Origin: DMER01 sp003451645
GTDB lineage: Bacteria; Pseudomonadota; Alphaproteobacteria; Micropepsales; Micropepsaceae
Assembly: GCA_031976175.1 (NCBI GenBank)
Contig: DALYLR010000015.1
Span: forward strand, 1-64,000
Direction: 5' to 3'
DNA length: 64,000 nt
Shown: in pieces, positions 42,129 through 50,466 of the stretch
Numbering within the stretch: position 1 is the first letter of the stretch
Layout: each line of letters starts with the position of its first letter
Program-made: the position numbers and the translations under genes
The notes under the pieces: model-generated
What the model saw: the letters and a program-made list of their open reading frames with translations, nothing else
Databases searched by the model: none
Told to the model about the DNA's origin: nothing

Positions 42129-43778
42129 ATGGATCACAGGGTGTTGGAGCCTCATCACGAAGCGCGCATCGCGGATGTCACGGCGGCCCTGCAGACGGGA
42201 GAGCGCGACCGCGCCCTCCGCCTTGCTGTGGCGGCGCTGGAGGAGGGAGTTGACCATCCTCTGCTCCTGAACTTGCGTGCGTGGGGCCATGAGCGCGCTG
42301 GGCGGTTTGCTGAGGCGCTCACAGACCTGGAACATGCGCGTGACATTGCACCAGACGACATCCCCATTCTGAACGCCTTGGCGCTGGCCTATCAGCGTGC
42401 ACGCCGGTGGCGCGAGAGCGCGGTCCTCTTCGCGCGTGTGGCGGCGGCGGCCCCAGATTTCCTGCCCGCGCATCTCAATCTGGGTTGGACCTATGAGCAT
42501 ATGGGTGAACTCAAGCAGGCGGGCGGGGCCTACGAGGCGGCCTTGGCCTTGAAGAGCGATGAACCGATTGCGCTTGGCGCACTCGCCTCATTGGCCGCGC
42601 GGCGCGGTGATTGGGCCGAGGCGCGGTTGTTCGCCACGCGGGCGCTGGCCGTGCAGCCCCAACAGACAGCGGGCCTCTACGCCCTAGCCCTGGCAGAGGC
42701 CGCTGAGGGCGCTCCAGAAAAGGCTCTCGCGATGGTCGAGCGGCACGCCGAGGACGCGCAGCGGCCAATACTGGATCGTGCGTTGCTGGCTGGCGCTGCA
42801 GGCGATGCGGCCCACGCCCAGGGCGATCCGGACCGCGCCTTTACGCACTACACCCGCGCGGCGGCTCTGTTGGCGCAAGGCCATGCACCCAGCTTTGCGC
42901 AGCCAGACCAAGAGAGCGTGTGCGCCTATGTGCGACGTATGACGATCTATCTGGAGCAAACGGCGCCGGAGGAATTTGCGCGGCCGCAGCCGCCTTTGCT
43001 CGCCATACCTGGCACACCGCGCCAGCACAATTTCATCCTTGGTTTTCCACGCTCAGGCACCACGCTGCTTGAGAATGTCATGGGTGCCCATCCTGAAGTG
43101 CGCACCTCCGAGGAGCGGGAGGGTTTCGCCTTCCCCATGCGCACCTATATGATGTGGGCGGACGGTCTCTCCTATCTCTTCCGCGAAGACGCTGAAAGGC
43201 TGCAGGTCTGCCGCAAGACCTATTGGGCGCAGATACATGATCAAGGCGTTGATACGTCCGGCGCCATCTTCATTGATAAACATCCGCTCAACGCCTTGAA
43301 GCTGCCGCTCATCGCCAGGCTGTTTCCAGAGGCGCGCATCCTGTTCGCGGTGCGAGACCCGCGCGATGTGGTGTTGAGTTGTTTCCGGCGGCGCTTTGCC
43401 ATGAATGCGGCGATGTATGAGTTCACGGGCCTGGAGCGCGCGGCCCTCTTTTACGATGCCGCGATGACCTATGTGGCGGCCGCACGGCCACGGCTGGCGC
43501 TCAATCTGGTCTATCTGAAATATGAAGACTTCATAGCGGACTTCGAAGGCCAGGCTTTCGAGATGTGCAAATTCTTCAATATTCCGTGGACGCAGGACGT
43601 CCAGAACTTCGCGGCGCGGGCACGCGGTAGGGCCATTGCGACGCCCTCCGCAGCGCAGGTGGGACGGGGCATCTATCAAGAGGGCGCTGGGCAATGGCGC
43701 GCTTATGCCAAACATCTGGCGCCGATCATGCCGATCCTCAGGCCGTGGATTGAGCGGTTTGGCTACACGCCCGACTAA
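42129..43778 (+). CDS. TPR-sulfotransferase fusion protein
   Basis: A 549-residue protein. The first half has tetratricopeptide repeats (LLNLRAWGHERAGRFAEALTDLEHARDIAPDDIPILNALALAYQRARRWRESAVLF and on). The second half is a sulfotransferase domain: HNFILGFPRSGTTLLENVMGAHPEV is the 5'-phosphosulfate loop for PAPS, and ILFAVRDPRDVVLSCFRRRF the 3'-phosphate loop. The combination is a common bacterial type of unknown acceptor. The start at 42129 follows AGGGATTGAG. It may sulfate a cell-surface or lipid substrate. It stands alone before mccB. Confidence 0.9.
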   Translation: MDHRVLEPHHEARIADVTAALQTGERDRALRLAVAALEEGVDHPLLLNLRAWGHERAGRFAEALTDLEHARDIAPDDIPILNALALAYQRARRWRESAVLFARVAAAAPDFLPAHLNLGWTYEHMGELKQAGGAYEAALALKSDEPIALGALASLAARRGDWAEARLFATRALAVQPQQTAGLYALALAEAAEGAPEKALAMVERHAEDAQRPILDRALLAGAAGDAAHAQGDPDRAFTHYTRAAALLAQGHAPSFAQPDQESVCAYVRRMTIYLEQTAPEEFARPQPPLLAIPGTPRQHNFILGFPRSGTTLLENVMGAHPEVRTSEEREGFAFPMRTYMMWADGLSYLFREDAERLQVCRKTYWAQIHDQGVDTSGAIFIDKHPLNALKLPLIARLFPEARILFAVRDPRDVVLSCFRRRFAMNAAMYEFTGLERAALFYDAAMTYVAAARPRLALNLVYLKYEDFIADFEGQAFEMCKFFNIPWTQDVQNFAARARGRAIATPSAAQVGRGIYQEGAGQWRAYAKHLAPIMPILRPWIERFGYTPD

Positions 43779-43869
43779 ACACAAACGCTAGACCGATTGC
43801 CTGTCAGGCGGCATTCATGCTTGTGTCGCAACAGATTGCCAATCCCGCCTCACCGGACGGCTCCCGCCC

Positions 43870-45477
43870 ATGACGATCCTGAAATCGCAGATCAATCCGC
43901 GCGACACCAAGTTCAAGTCCAATGCCGAAGCCATGGCCGCCCTGACGCGCGATCTGGCGGAGCGCCGGGCGGCGGCGGCCTTGGGCGGCGATGAGCGCGC
44001 GCGCGAGCGCCACTTGTCTCGCGGCAAGTTGCTCCCGCGTGACCGGGTCAATCAACTGCTTGATCCGGGTACGCCCTTTCTGGAGCTCTCACCCTTGGCT
44101 GCCTGGGGTATGTATGATGACGCGATCCATGCGGCAGGCATCATTACCGGCATCGGCCGGGTTCAGGGCCAGGAGGTCGTGGTCGTCTGCAATGATGCGA
44201 CGATCAAGGGCGGCACCTATTATCCGGTGACGGTCAAGAAACATTTGCGGGCGCAAGAAATCGCGCGCGAGAACCGCCTGCCATGCATTTATCTGGTCGA
44301 TAGCGGCGGGGCCAATTTGCCGAACCAGGCGGAGATCTTTCCAGACCGGGAGCATTTCGGCCGCATCTTCTTCAATCAGGCCAACATGTCGGCCGAAGGT
44401 ATCCCGCAGATAGCCGTTGTCATGGGTTCCTGCACGGCGGGTGGCGCCTATGTGCCCGCCATGTCGGATGAGACCATCATTGTGCGCAATCAGGGCACGA
44501 TATTCCTCGGCGGCCCTCCGCTCGTCAAAGCGGCAACGGGCGAAGTCGTCACGGCGGAGGACTTAGGGGGCGCCGATGTGCATGCGCGCCGCTCCGGCGT
44601 GGCTGACCATTATGCGCTGAACGATGAGCATGCGCTGGCTTTGGCGCGGCAAGTGGTGGGAACCCTGAACCGTCAAAAATCGCCGCCTGTGCAATTGCGT
44701 GACCCGCAAGCGCCCTTGTTCGATCCGTCCGAACTCGACGGCGTGGTGCCTGCTTCGCTGACCGTCCAGTATGACGTGCGGGAGGTGATCGCCCGCCTTG
44801 TCGATGGCTCGCAATTCGACGAGTTCAAGGCGCTCTATGGCACGACGCTGGTTTGTGGTTTCGCGCATTTGAGCGGCATGCCGGTCGCGATCCTGGCCAA
44901 TAATGGCATTCTGTTCTCAGAGAGCGCGTTGAAGGCCGCCCACTTTATCGAGCTCGCTTGTCAGCGCGGCGTGCCCTTGCTGTTCTTGCAGAACATTACG
45001 GGCTTTATGGTGGGTTCGAAATATGAGGCTGGCGGCATCGCCAAGGATGGCGCCAAGATGGTCACCGCGGTCGCCTGCGCCAAGGTGCCCAAGATCACGC
45101 TAATCATTGGCGGCTCCTATGGGGCCGGCAATTACGGCATGTGCGGGCGCGCCTATAGCCCGCGGTTTCTGTTCTCCTGGCCCAATGCGCGCATCTCCGT
45201 CATGGGCGGAGAGCAGGCGGCCTCCGTGCTCGCCACCGTCAAGCGCGAGGGCATGGAGGCGCGCGGGCAGACCTGGCCGCAGCAGGAGGAGGAGCAGTTC
45301 AAGGCACCGATCCGCCAGCGCTATGAGGAGGAGGGGAACCCCTATTTCGCCACCGCGCGCCTGTGGGACGATGGGATCATCATGCCATCCGAAACGCGCA
45401 CGGTTTTGTCGCTGGCGCTGTCTGCGTGTTTGAATGCGCCCATCGAGCGGACACGGTTTGGGGTGTTTAGGATGTGA
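43870..45477 (+). CDS. liuB: Methylcrotonyl-CoA carboxylase beta subunit
   Basis: A 535-residue carboxyltransferase. The first half (RGKLLPRDRVNQLLDPGTPFLELSPLAAWGMYDDAIHAAGIITGIGRVQGQEVVVVCNDATIKGGTYYPVTVKKHLRAQEIA) carries the CoA site and the second half (QNITGFMVGSKYEAGGIAKDGAKMVTAVACAKVPKITLIIGGSYGAGNYGMCGRAY) the biotin site. LYLVDSGGANLPNQ-like and ITGFMVG-KYEAGGIAK phrases are typical of MCC beta rather than propionyl-CoA carboxylase. The biotin-carrier alpha subunit is not in the window. It belongs with liuC at 48111-48929 in leucine breakdown. Confidence 0.93.
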   Translation: MTILKSQINPRDTKFKSNAEAMAALTRDLAERRAAAALGGDERARERHLSRGKLLPRDRVNQLLDPGTPFLELSPLAAWGMYDDAIHAAGIITGIGRVQGQEVVVVCNDATIKGGTYYPVTVKKHLRAQEIARENRLPCIYLVDSGGANLPNQAEIFPDREHFGRIFFNQANMSAEGIPQIAVVMGSCTAGGAYVPAMSDETIIVRNQGTIFLGGPPLVKAATGEVVTAEDLGGADVHARRSGVADHYALNDEHALALARQVVGTLNRQKSPPVQLRDPQAPLFDPSELDGVVPASLTVQYDVREVIARLVDGSQFDEFKALYGTTLVCGFAHLSGMPVAILANNGILFSESALKAAHFIELACQRGVPLLFLQNITGFMVGSKYEAGGIAKDGAKMVTAVACAKVPKITLIIGGSYGAGNYGMCGRAYSPRFLFSWPNARISVMGGEQAASVLATVKREGMEARGQTWPQQEEEQFKAPIRQRYEEEGNPYFATARLWDDGIIMPSETRTVLSLALSACLNAPIERTRFGVFRM

Positions 45478-45486
45478 GGGGCAATC

Positions 45487-46047
45487 ATGTATAACCATAA
45501 TGCCAATCAACCAGGGCCGCCTTTCGACGCGCGAGCTGTGGCAAATTTCTTACTGGACTTGGCAAGCGCTGATCAGATACCGATTACGCAACTCCAGTTG
45601 TACAAGATTGTATATTTTTGCCATGGTTGGTATTTGGCTGAACACAATCGTCCACTAGTGTGGAACATTTTTGAAGTTTGGAAGCATGGGCCTGTTATAA
45701 AGGTGCTTCGCGACAATTTCGAAAAATTCGGTTCTGATCCGATTTCGGTCAAGGCGACTGAATTTGATTACGAGAAGGGGCAATATTTTGTTTCCGAAGC
45801 GAGTTTTTCCAAGGAAATAGTGAACCATATTACAGCCATCTACCGCATCTATGCGCATATTAGTGGTTTACAATTGTCCCTGATGACGCATGAAGCAGGT
45901 GGTGCTTGGGATAGAATTTGGAATTCGAGGGTCCCAAGTGGTCGTTTTGCTATGCGCATTCGAGAACATGAGATTCTTGAAGATTTTATTAAACTCCGTG
46001 CAGAGACGAAATTTGATAATCTTGGAGCGAAACTGATTCGGAGATGA
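45487..46047 (+). CDS. Panacea (DUF4065) domain protein, SocA-like
   Basis: A 186-residue protein: DARAVANFLLDLASADQIPITQLQLYKIVYFCHGWYLAEHNRPLVWNIFEVWKHGPVI is the Panacea/DUF4065 signature (LKLxKLxYxxxGxYL...E...F.AW..GPV). Such domains serve as antitoxins for many unrelated toxins and include the SocA proteolysis adaptor. The gene starts 9 bases after liuB (GAGGGGC before the ATG) and is much more AT-rich than liuB; 45601-45660 is 38% G+C by my count. It is followed after 6 bases by an unrecognised gene, which is then the likely toxin. Signs of transfer are clear. Confidence 0.84.
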   Translation: MYNHNANQPGPPFDARAVANFLLDLASADQIPITQLQLYKIVYFCHGWYLAEHNRPLVWNIFEVWKHGPVIKVLRDNFEKFGSDPISVKATEFDYEKGQYFVSEASFSKEIVNHITAIYRIYAHISGLQLSLMTHEAGGAWDRIWNSRVPSGRFAMRIREHEILEDFIKLRAETKFDNLGAKLIRR

Positions 46048-46053
46048 TCTCGT

Positions 46054-46788
46054 ATGTCCGGCCTAAGGCTTGTCAATGCCATTGATATGGTTCGGTCCCT
46101 GGGTGCCGATCCGGCAACAGCTACGCGCGACAGCGTGGCGAATGAGCTCAGTGAGTACGTAAAAAGGAAAGGCGGGAAGTTCAACTATGACGTCCCAACA
46201 AAGCTTCTCAAACCTGGGTTTGAAGGAGCAATCTGTGAGGTAGACGCAATTGCGAGATGCGAAGAGCATTGGCACAAAGCGGGCAGGCTGCATTGTGCTG
46301 CGGCGTTGAAGTCTGTTTGGCCTCATTTGAGCGCGAACCACTCGACCTGTTATGCGCGATCATTCGCGGCTGTACAAGTCGGTGCAGTGTCGAAGCGCGG
46401 CGTGTTTGTAGGAAGCAAAATCCCCTTGGTGCGCGTCGTTGCCAGGCAAAGTCTTCTTGTTGTGCCAATGTTTAGACGAGGACATCGACTTGCCGGTAAG
46501 CAGATAGACTTTTACTTGTCATACCTTAGGGCCCAGGCATTGAGAGAAGGATACCCTAACATCGACATTGAGTATCTTGATAGCCTGCCGGTTGGCGAAG
46601 CAGGTCGTGTATTACAGGTAAGCCGCGCATCCGAAAGAAATAGTTACACGCTAGACTTTATTGACGATCGCTTGGATGTGTATGTCAAAGCAGTTGCATT
46701 TCTTTTTAATCAAGGTGTCGGCGACAAGCCACCTATGTTTACTGGATACCGAGTATTATCTGATGATGAGCCTTCGCTTCCATTATGA
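46054..46788 (+). CDS. Unrecognised protein paired with the Panacea gene
   Basis: A 244-residue protein I cannot assign. It begins MSGLRLVNAIDMVRSLGADPATATRDSVANELSEYVKRKGGKF, which looks helical. A middle block (EHWHKAGRLHCAAALKSVWPHLSANHSTCY) is rich in His and Cys. A beta-rich stretch (KRGVFVGSKIPLVRVVARQSLLVVPMF) and a C-terminal half with ASERNSYTLDFIDDRLDVYVKAVAFLFNQG follow. It is separated from the Panacea gene by 6 bases with GGAG as its site. By the guilt-by-association rule for Panacea antitoxins, it may be the cognate toxin. No signal or membrane segment is visible. Confidence 0.6.
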   Translation: MSGLRLVNAIDMVRSLGADPATATRDSVANELSEYVKRKGGKFNYDVPTKLLKPGFEGAICEVDAIARCEEHWHKAGRLHCAAALKSVWPHLSANHSTCYARSFAAVQVGAVSKRGVFVGSKIPLVRVVARQSLLVVPMFRRGHRLAGKQIDFYLSYLRAQALREGYPNIDIEYLDSLPVGEAGRVLQVSRASERNSYTLDFIDDRLDVYVKAVAFLFNQGVGDKPPMFTGYRVLSDDEPSLPL

Positions 46789-46980
46789 ATTTATTTCAGC
46801 AAGACACGCCTTGATATCCTCAACCACAACATTTGGATAGTTGTCGAGGATGTCTTGTTCCGTCCAACCGTCGGCCAGCAGGCCAATGATAAACTCGACA
46901 GACAGGCGCGTGCCCCGGATGACTGGTTTGCCAACGAGCACTTTGGGATCAGTAGTTATGCGTGTCAGACCGGCTGCCAC
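46783..46980 (-). CDS. Orphan DUF433 antitoxin-like protein
   Basis: A 65-residue DUF433 protein: TRITTDPKVLVGKPVIRGTRLSVEFIIGLLADGWTEQDILDNYPNVVVEDIKACLAEI is a complete domain with the GKPVIRGTRLSVE core. The GTG at 46980 is favoured by AGGAGG five bases upstream; a longer ATG start at 47037 lacks one. No DUF5615 gene follows; the downstream sequence is the end of the Panacea partner on the other strand, with a 6-base overlap. It is either a lone regulator or the remnant of a toxin-antitoxin pair. Confidence 0.78.
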   Translation of the reverse strand: MAAGLTRITTDPKVLVGKPVIRGTRLSVEFIIGLLADGWTEQDILDNYPNVVVEDIKACLAEINS

Positions 46981-47102
46981 TGTCACCTCCTGTTTGAGCC
47001 CAGCGCGGCCCCAGTCAGTGCATAGCAGATAATCCACCCAAATTGGGAAGGTCCCAAAAATTGGTTCCGAAGATCACTAAACCGCTCAAGCATGTTACAG
47101 CC

Positions 47103-47543
47103 TCACCCCGTCCGCTTGAGGGTCTTGGCGTTCACATCATAAAAGGTGCGGATGAGGATCAAGATGTCTGCCCCCAGGGACGCCGGCAGTTGATCCATCA
47201 GGGCCGCGCGGGACACCGGAAAAGCGTTGGGTGTGGTGATGTCCAACCCACGCAAATCCTCAAAGCCCATGTTCCAGGACTCAAAGCAGCGCCTGGGCGT
47301 TTCGCCACGATAAATGACGCGGGGGTTAAGATGGCGCCGGTCGCCCTGGATGCGGGCGAAGGTTTGCTCGACAACCTCTTGCTCGCCTTCCAAATACTGC
47401 AAGAAGCCCTGATCGACATTCAGCAGCATCCCGGTGATCCCATTCGCTGCATTGTTGCGCCGGGCCGAGGCCAAGATCCGGCCAAAATCGCCTGGCTCCA
47501 AATCCTGGCGGGAGGCGGAGACATAAATGAGCTGAGCAAACAT
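47103..47543 (-). CDS. BLUF-domain blue-light sensor
   Basis: A 146-residue short BLUF protein. The flavin-binding residues line up exactly with AppA: Tyr7 (LIYVS), Asn31 (RNNAANGITGMLL), Gln49 (FLQYLEG), and Trp90/Met92 (SWNMGF). Spacing Y-N of 24, Y-Q of 42 and Y-W of 83 match. Blue light rearranges hydrogen bonds around FAD through Tyr and Gln, and the signal passes to a partner. There is no output domain, so it must act through another protein. I chose the ATG at 47543; a TTG upstream is the alternative. Neighbours are DUF433 and a small membrane protein. Confidence 0.93.
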   Translation of the reverse strand: MFAQLIYVSASRQDLEPGDFGRILASARRNNAANGITGMLLNVDQGFLQYLEGEQEVVEQTFARIQGDRRHLNPRVIYRGETPRRCFESWNMGFEDLRGLDITTPNAFPVSRAALMDQLPASLGADILILIRTFYDVNAKTLKRTG

Positions 47544-47727
47544 GATTGACTTGGCCTTCTTGGGCAACTCTCGCCTGCGTTGTATGTCACAAAAGATACC
47601 CCAAAGCGGTTAGTGCGTGCTTAAGGGCGAGCGCAGCGCACATGTGACCTGTCGCCAAATGTGCGAACATGCGTTAAAACAAAGCCGAGCCATGCGGGGG
47701 GCAGGGCGTTAAGCGGGGAACGGGACC

Positions 47728-48084
47728 ATGGAACTCATTCAGCAATATCTCGATCAGCTTTGGGCGCTGATCCAATCCGGTTTTTATCAGGTCAACGACG
47801 TGCGTGGCATCGTGATTGGCGCGGTGGGCGCCTATGTCATGGCCAATTACCGGCGCGTTTTGTTTGTCGCGCTGGGCTGTACAATTGCGCATGTGATTGT
47901 CGAGGTGATCGGCCCGGTGGTCGTCAATCGCGCGCAGTTCAAGCTGCCGCCGCTGGTCGAGCCCGAGTATTGGATGCGCCTGGTCGCCATCACGCTGGGC
48001 TATGTTGTGATTGTCTCGGCGTTCTATCTCGTGAAGATGCTCTTCAATCGACTCACGGGCGGCGGTGGCGGGCACGGCCACTAG
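47728..48084 (+). CDS. Small membrane protein, unknown
   Basis: A 118-residue protein with about three hydrophobic segments: VRGIVIGAVGAYVMANYRRVLFVALGCTIAHVIVEVIGPVVV and MRLVAITLGYVVIVSAFYLVKML. The tail is glycine/histidine-rich (GGGGGHGH). I do not recognise it. The ATG follows GGGGAACGGGACC. It lies 26 bases before liuC, so it could be the upstream gene of the liuC transcript. No link to the BLUF protein can be seen. Confidence 0.65.
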   Translation: MELIQQYLDQLWALIQSGFYQVNDVRGIVIGAVGAYVMANYRRVLFVALGCTIAHVIVEVIGPVVVNRAQFKLPPLVEPEYWMRLVAITLGYVVIVSAFYLVKMLFNRLTGGGGGHGH

Positions 48085-48110
48085 GCTGGCCTGTATCAAA
48101 CAGGGCGGGG

Positions 48111-48929
48111 ATGATGACGGACGACACCACGCAAGCCGACAGCGAGATCGTTCAACTCAATCTCACCCGTGAAGGGGTGGCGGTGGTGACGTTGAACCGC
48201 CCCCAGGTTCATAATGCGATGAACCAGGACATGATCAACCGTTTGGCCGAGATCTTCTCCGATCTCAGCAAGACGGATCAGGTGCGCGTGGTGCTGCTCG
48301 ATGGGGCGGGCAAGAGCTTTTCGGCCGGCGCCGACCTGACTTGGATGCGTGCCGCCGCCGATTATACCGAATCTGAAAATCTCGAAGACGCGATGGCCTT
48401 GGCTGAGATGCTGAACCGGCTCTGGACCATGCCAAAGCCCACCATTGCGCTTGTCCATGGTGCAGCGCTGGCGGGCGGCACGGGGCTCGCCGCTGCCTGC
48501 GACATGGTGGTGGCGACCAAGGATGCCTCCTTTGGTCTGACGGAGGTTCGGCTCGGGATCATCCCCTCCGTGATCTCGCCCTATGTCCTGTCCGCCATCG
48601 GCATGCGCGCGGCGCAGCGCTATTTCCTGACTGCCGAGCGCTTTGATGCCACCGAGGCCCACAGGCTCGGCCTCGTGCATGTGGTGGTCGAGGATCAGAA
48701 TGCGCTTGCGGCCGAGGCGGAGCGTTTGACCCGCACGATCTTTTCCTGCGCGCCCGGTGCCATTGGCGAGGCCAAGGCCCTCATCCGCGATGTGTGGGGC
48801 CGCGAGATAGACCGCGATCTGATGAGCGACACTGCGCGGCGGATCGCGCGTCTGCGCGTAGGGCCCGAGGGGCGCGAGGGCCTTGGCGCATTCTTGCAAA
48901 AGCGCAAGCCGTCCTGGATTTTGGACTGA
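48111..48929 (+). CDS. liuC: Methylglutaconyl-CoA hydratase (enoyl-CoA hydratase family)
   Basis: A 272-residue crotonase: VAVVTLNRPQVHNAMNQDMINRL at the start, the oxyanion motif SFSAGADLTWMR, then HGAALAGGTGLAAACDMVVATKDASFGLTEVRLGIIPSVISPYVLSAIG, with the catalytic glutamate in TEVRLG. ADLTWMR and IIPSVISPYV are seen in LiuC-type methylglutaconyl-CoA hydratases of leucine breakdown, and liuB lies 2.6 kb upstream. The start at 48111 (ATGATG) follows GGCGGGG. HMG-CoA lyase is not visible in the window. Confidence 0.88.
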   Translation: MMTDDTTQADSEIVQLNLTREGVAVVTLNRPQVHNAMNQDMINRLAEIFSDLSKTDQVRVVLLDGAGKSFSAGADLTWMRAAADYTESENLEDAMALAEMLNRLWTMPKPTIALVHGAALAGGTGLAAACDMVVATKDASFGLTEVRLGIIPSVISPYVLSAIGMRAAQRYFLTAERFDATEAHRLGLVHVVVEDQNALAAEAERLTRTIFSCAPGAIGEAKALIRDVWGREIDRDLMSDTARRIARLRVGPEGREGLGAFLQKRKPSWILD

Positions 48930-49042
48930 CCCGCTAAAGGTCCGCGTCCGGCACCGGTCATGGGCGTTGACTTGTGGCCGCGTTCCTTGGCACCGTCTTG
49001 CGGTTGCTTCCTTGACTGTCACCCGAATTTTGGAGCCGTTTC

Positions 49043-49888
49043 ATGCGCGCGTTTCTCGCCACCCTGGCCGTTGTTGGTCTCAGCACTTTGGTCGCGGCGT
49101 GCGGGCAGGGCCCGGCCGAAAAGAAGAGCGAGGCGGACAAGACGGATGCGCCCGCCGCCACCGCGCAAGCGGATGCCGCGGCTCCTGCGGCTACGGCCCC
49201 TTCGGCTTCGGCTGCGGCTTGCCCCGATAATGCTCCGCGCACGAAACATACGGGGCTGTGTCAAGGTGAGGCGAGCGCGCTTCTGGCCGCCGCCAAGCCC
49301 TCCAAGGAGGGCATGCCTGAGGGCTGCGACTGGGTCGCCAATGACGCCTCCTTTGGCGATGGCTCAGAGGCGATCCTCTACATGGCCATGCGGTGCGAGG
49401 GCCGGATCACGCAGTTGGAGGTGCGCGGCGGCGCGCGCAGTGCCTCTATCGGCTATACCGCTTCGGGCTTCTTCAAGGATATCCCCGCCGACTACGAGCC
49501 GGTGCGCGTCTTCCCCGTTCAGGCGGGCACGGATGCCAAGGCGATGATCCTGGAGCTGGCGCGCCAGACGACCAAGAACAAGAAGGAGGCGGCGGGTTGC
49601 GAGGTGCGCAGTGGCGCGGCCGATGGCTATCCGGCCGACAGTTTTGTGGTGGACGTCAGCGCCGCCTATCGTCAGGCCAACAAGATCGCGCCCTTGTCCA
49701 CGACCGAGCCTGATGCGGAGTCATTCTGCGGCCAGTACGGATATGCCTCGGATGGCAACCGCTATTGGCGCATTCATGGCGGCTTTGCCTGGCTCCATGA
49801 GTTTGGGCAGGACGTGCAGGACTTCGACGCCGCCTCGCTCGTGCTAATGCGCAAAGACGCCGCCGGTGCCTGGGCCCCGGTGAAGTAG
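49043..49888 (+). CDS. Lipoprotein, unknown
   Basis: A 281-residue lipoprotein: the signal MRAFLATLAVVGLSTLVAACG has a lipobox (LVAAC). Then comes an alanine/proline-rich linker (AATAQADAAAPAATAPSAS) and a soluble domain with several cysteines (GLCQGEAS, EGCDWV, MRCEGRI, AGCEVRS, SFCGQYG), probably forming disulfides. I do not recognise the domain. The ATG follows GGAGCCGTTTC. It follows liuC by 113 bases and may not be linked. The stop lies in a short palindrome (GGCCCC/GGGGCC). Confidence 0.78.
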   Translation: MRAFLATLAVVGLSTLVAACGQGPAEKKSEADKTDAPAATAQADAAAPAATAPSASAAACPDNAPRTKHTGLCQGEASALLAAAKPSKEGMPEGCDWVANDASFGDGSEAILYMAMRCEGRITQLEVRGGARSASIGYTASGFFKDIPADYEPVRVFPVQAGTDAKAMILELARQTTKNKKEAAGCEVRSGAADGYPADSFVVDVSAAYRQANKIAPLSTTEPDAESFCGQYGYASDGNRYWRIHGGFAWLHEFGQDVQDFDAASLVLMRKDAAGAWAPVK

Positions 49889-50094
49889 GGGCCGATTGAG
49901 AGCGGGCGGTTCACCCAGCCAGAAACTGCGAGACGCCCCTGCGGATGTCCTCCGTCCTTGATTGAATAATTGGTACACGCTCGCGTTCGAGCATGGGATT
50001 GGGGCTTGACCAGCTGCCCTTTTTATAGTACACAACGATCCATTATTTTCCTGCCAATTTGAGTGTGAATTCATGACGGAGATTTTGGAAAAGG

Positions 50095-50439
50095 ATGTTT
50101 CAAGTTGTTTTCTACAAGTCTAAAGCGGGGAAGCAACCCGTTCTCGAATGGCTAAGAGGGCTTGACGAAGCCGACCGCCGCATTATCGGCAGCGACTTGC
50201 GGACAGTTCAGATTGGGTTCCCTTTGGGGATGCCACTTTGCCGGTCATTGGGCAGTCAGCTTTGGGAGCTAAGGACGAACTTATCCAGCAGACGTGAGGC
50301 CCGTCTTATCTTCTTCCAGTATGGCGTAAAGCTCGTGATCGTGGGCGGGTTCATGAAGAAGACCCAAAAAACGCCAGAAAGGGAGTTAGAGATCGCGAGG
50401 AAACGCAAAGAGGAGCATGAAGAAAACGCACCGTTTTGA
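50095..50439 (+). CDS. higB: HigB-type RelE-family toxin (Gp49-like)
   Basis: A 114-residue toxin of the phage-derived Gp49/HigB group: FYKSKAGKQPVLEWLRGLDEADRRIIGSDLRTVQIGFPLGMPLCRSLGSQLWELRTNLSSRREARLIFFQYGVKLVIVGGFMKKTQKTPERELEIARKRKEE. WELR and FxKKTQKTP are signature phrases of HigB-like ribosome-dependent mRNA interferases. The antitoxin gene follows after 27 bases. The pair is preceded by 206 bases of AT-richer sequence where the promoter must lie. Only the length of the gap differs from the coupled pairs elsewhere in the window. Confidence 0.9.
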   Translation: MFQVVFYKSKAGKQPVLEWLRGLDEADRRIIGSDLRTVQIGFPLGMPLCRSLGSQLWELRTNLSSRREARLIFFQYGVKLVIVGGFMKKTQKTPERELEIARKRKEEHEENAPF

Positions 50440-50466
50440 GTTCAGCGAGGGACGCGAGAGACAATC

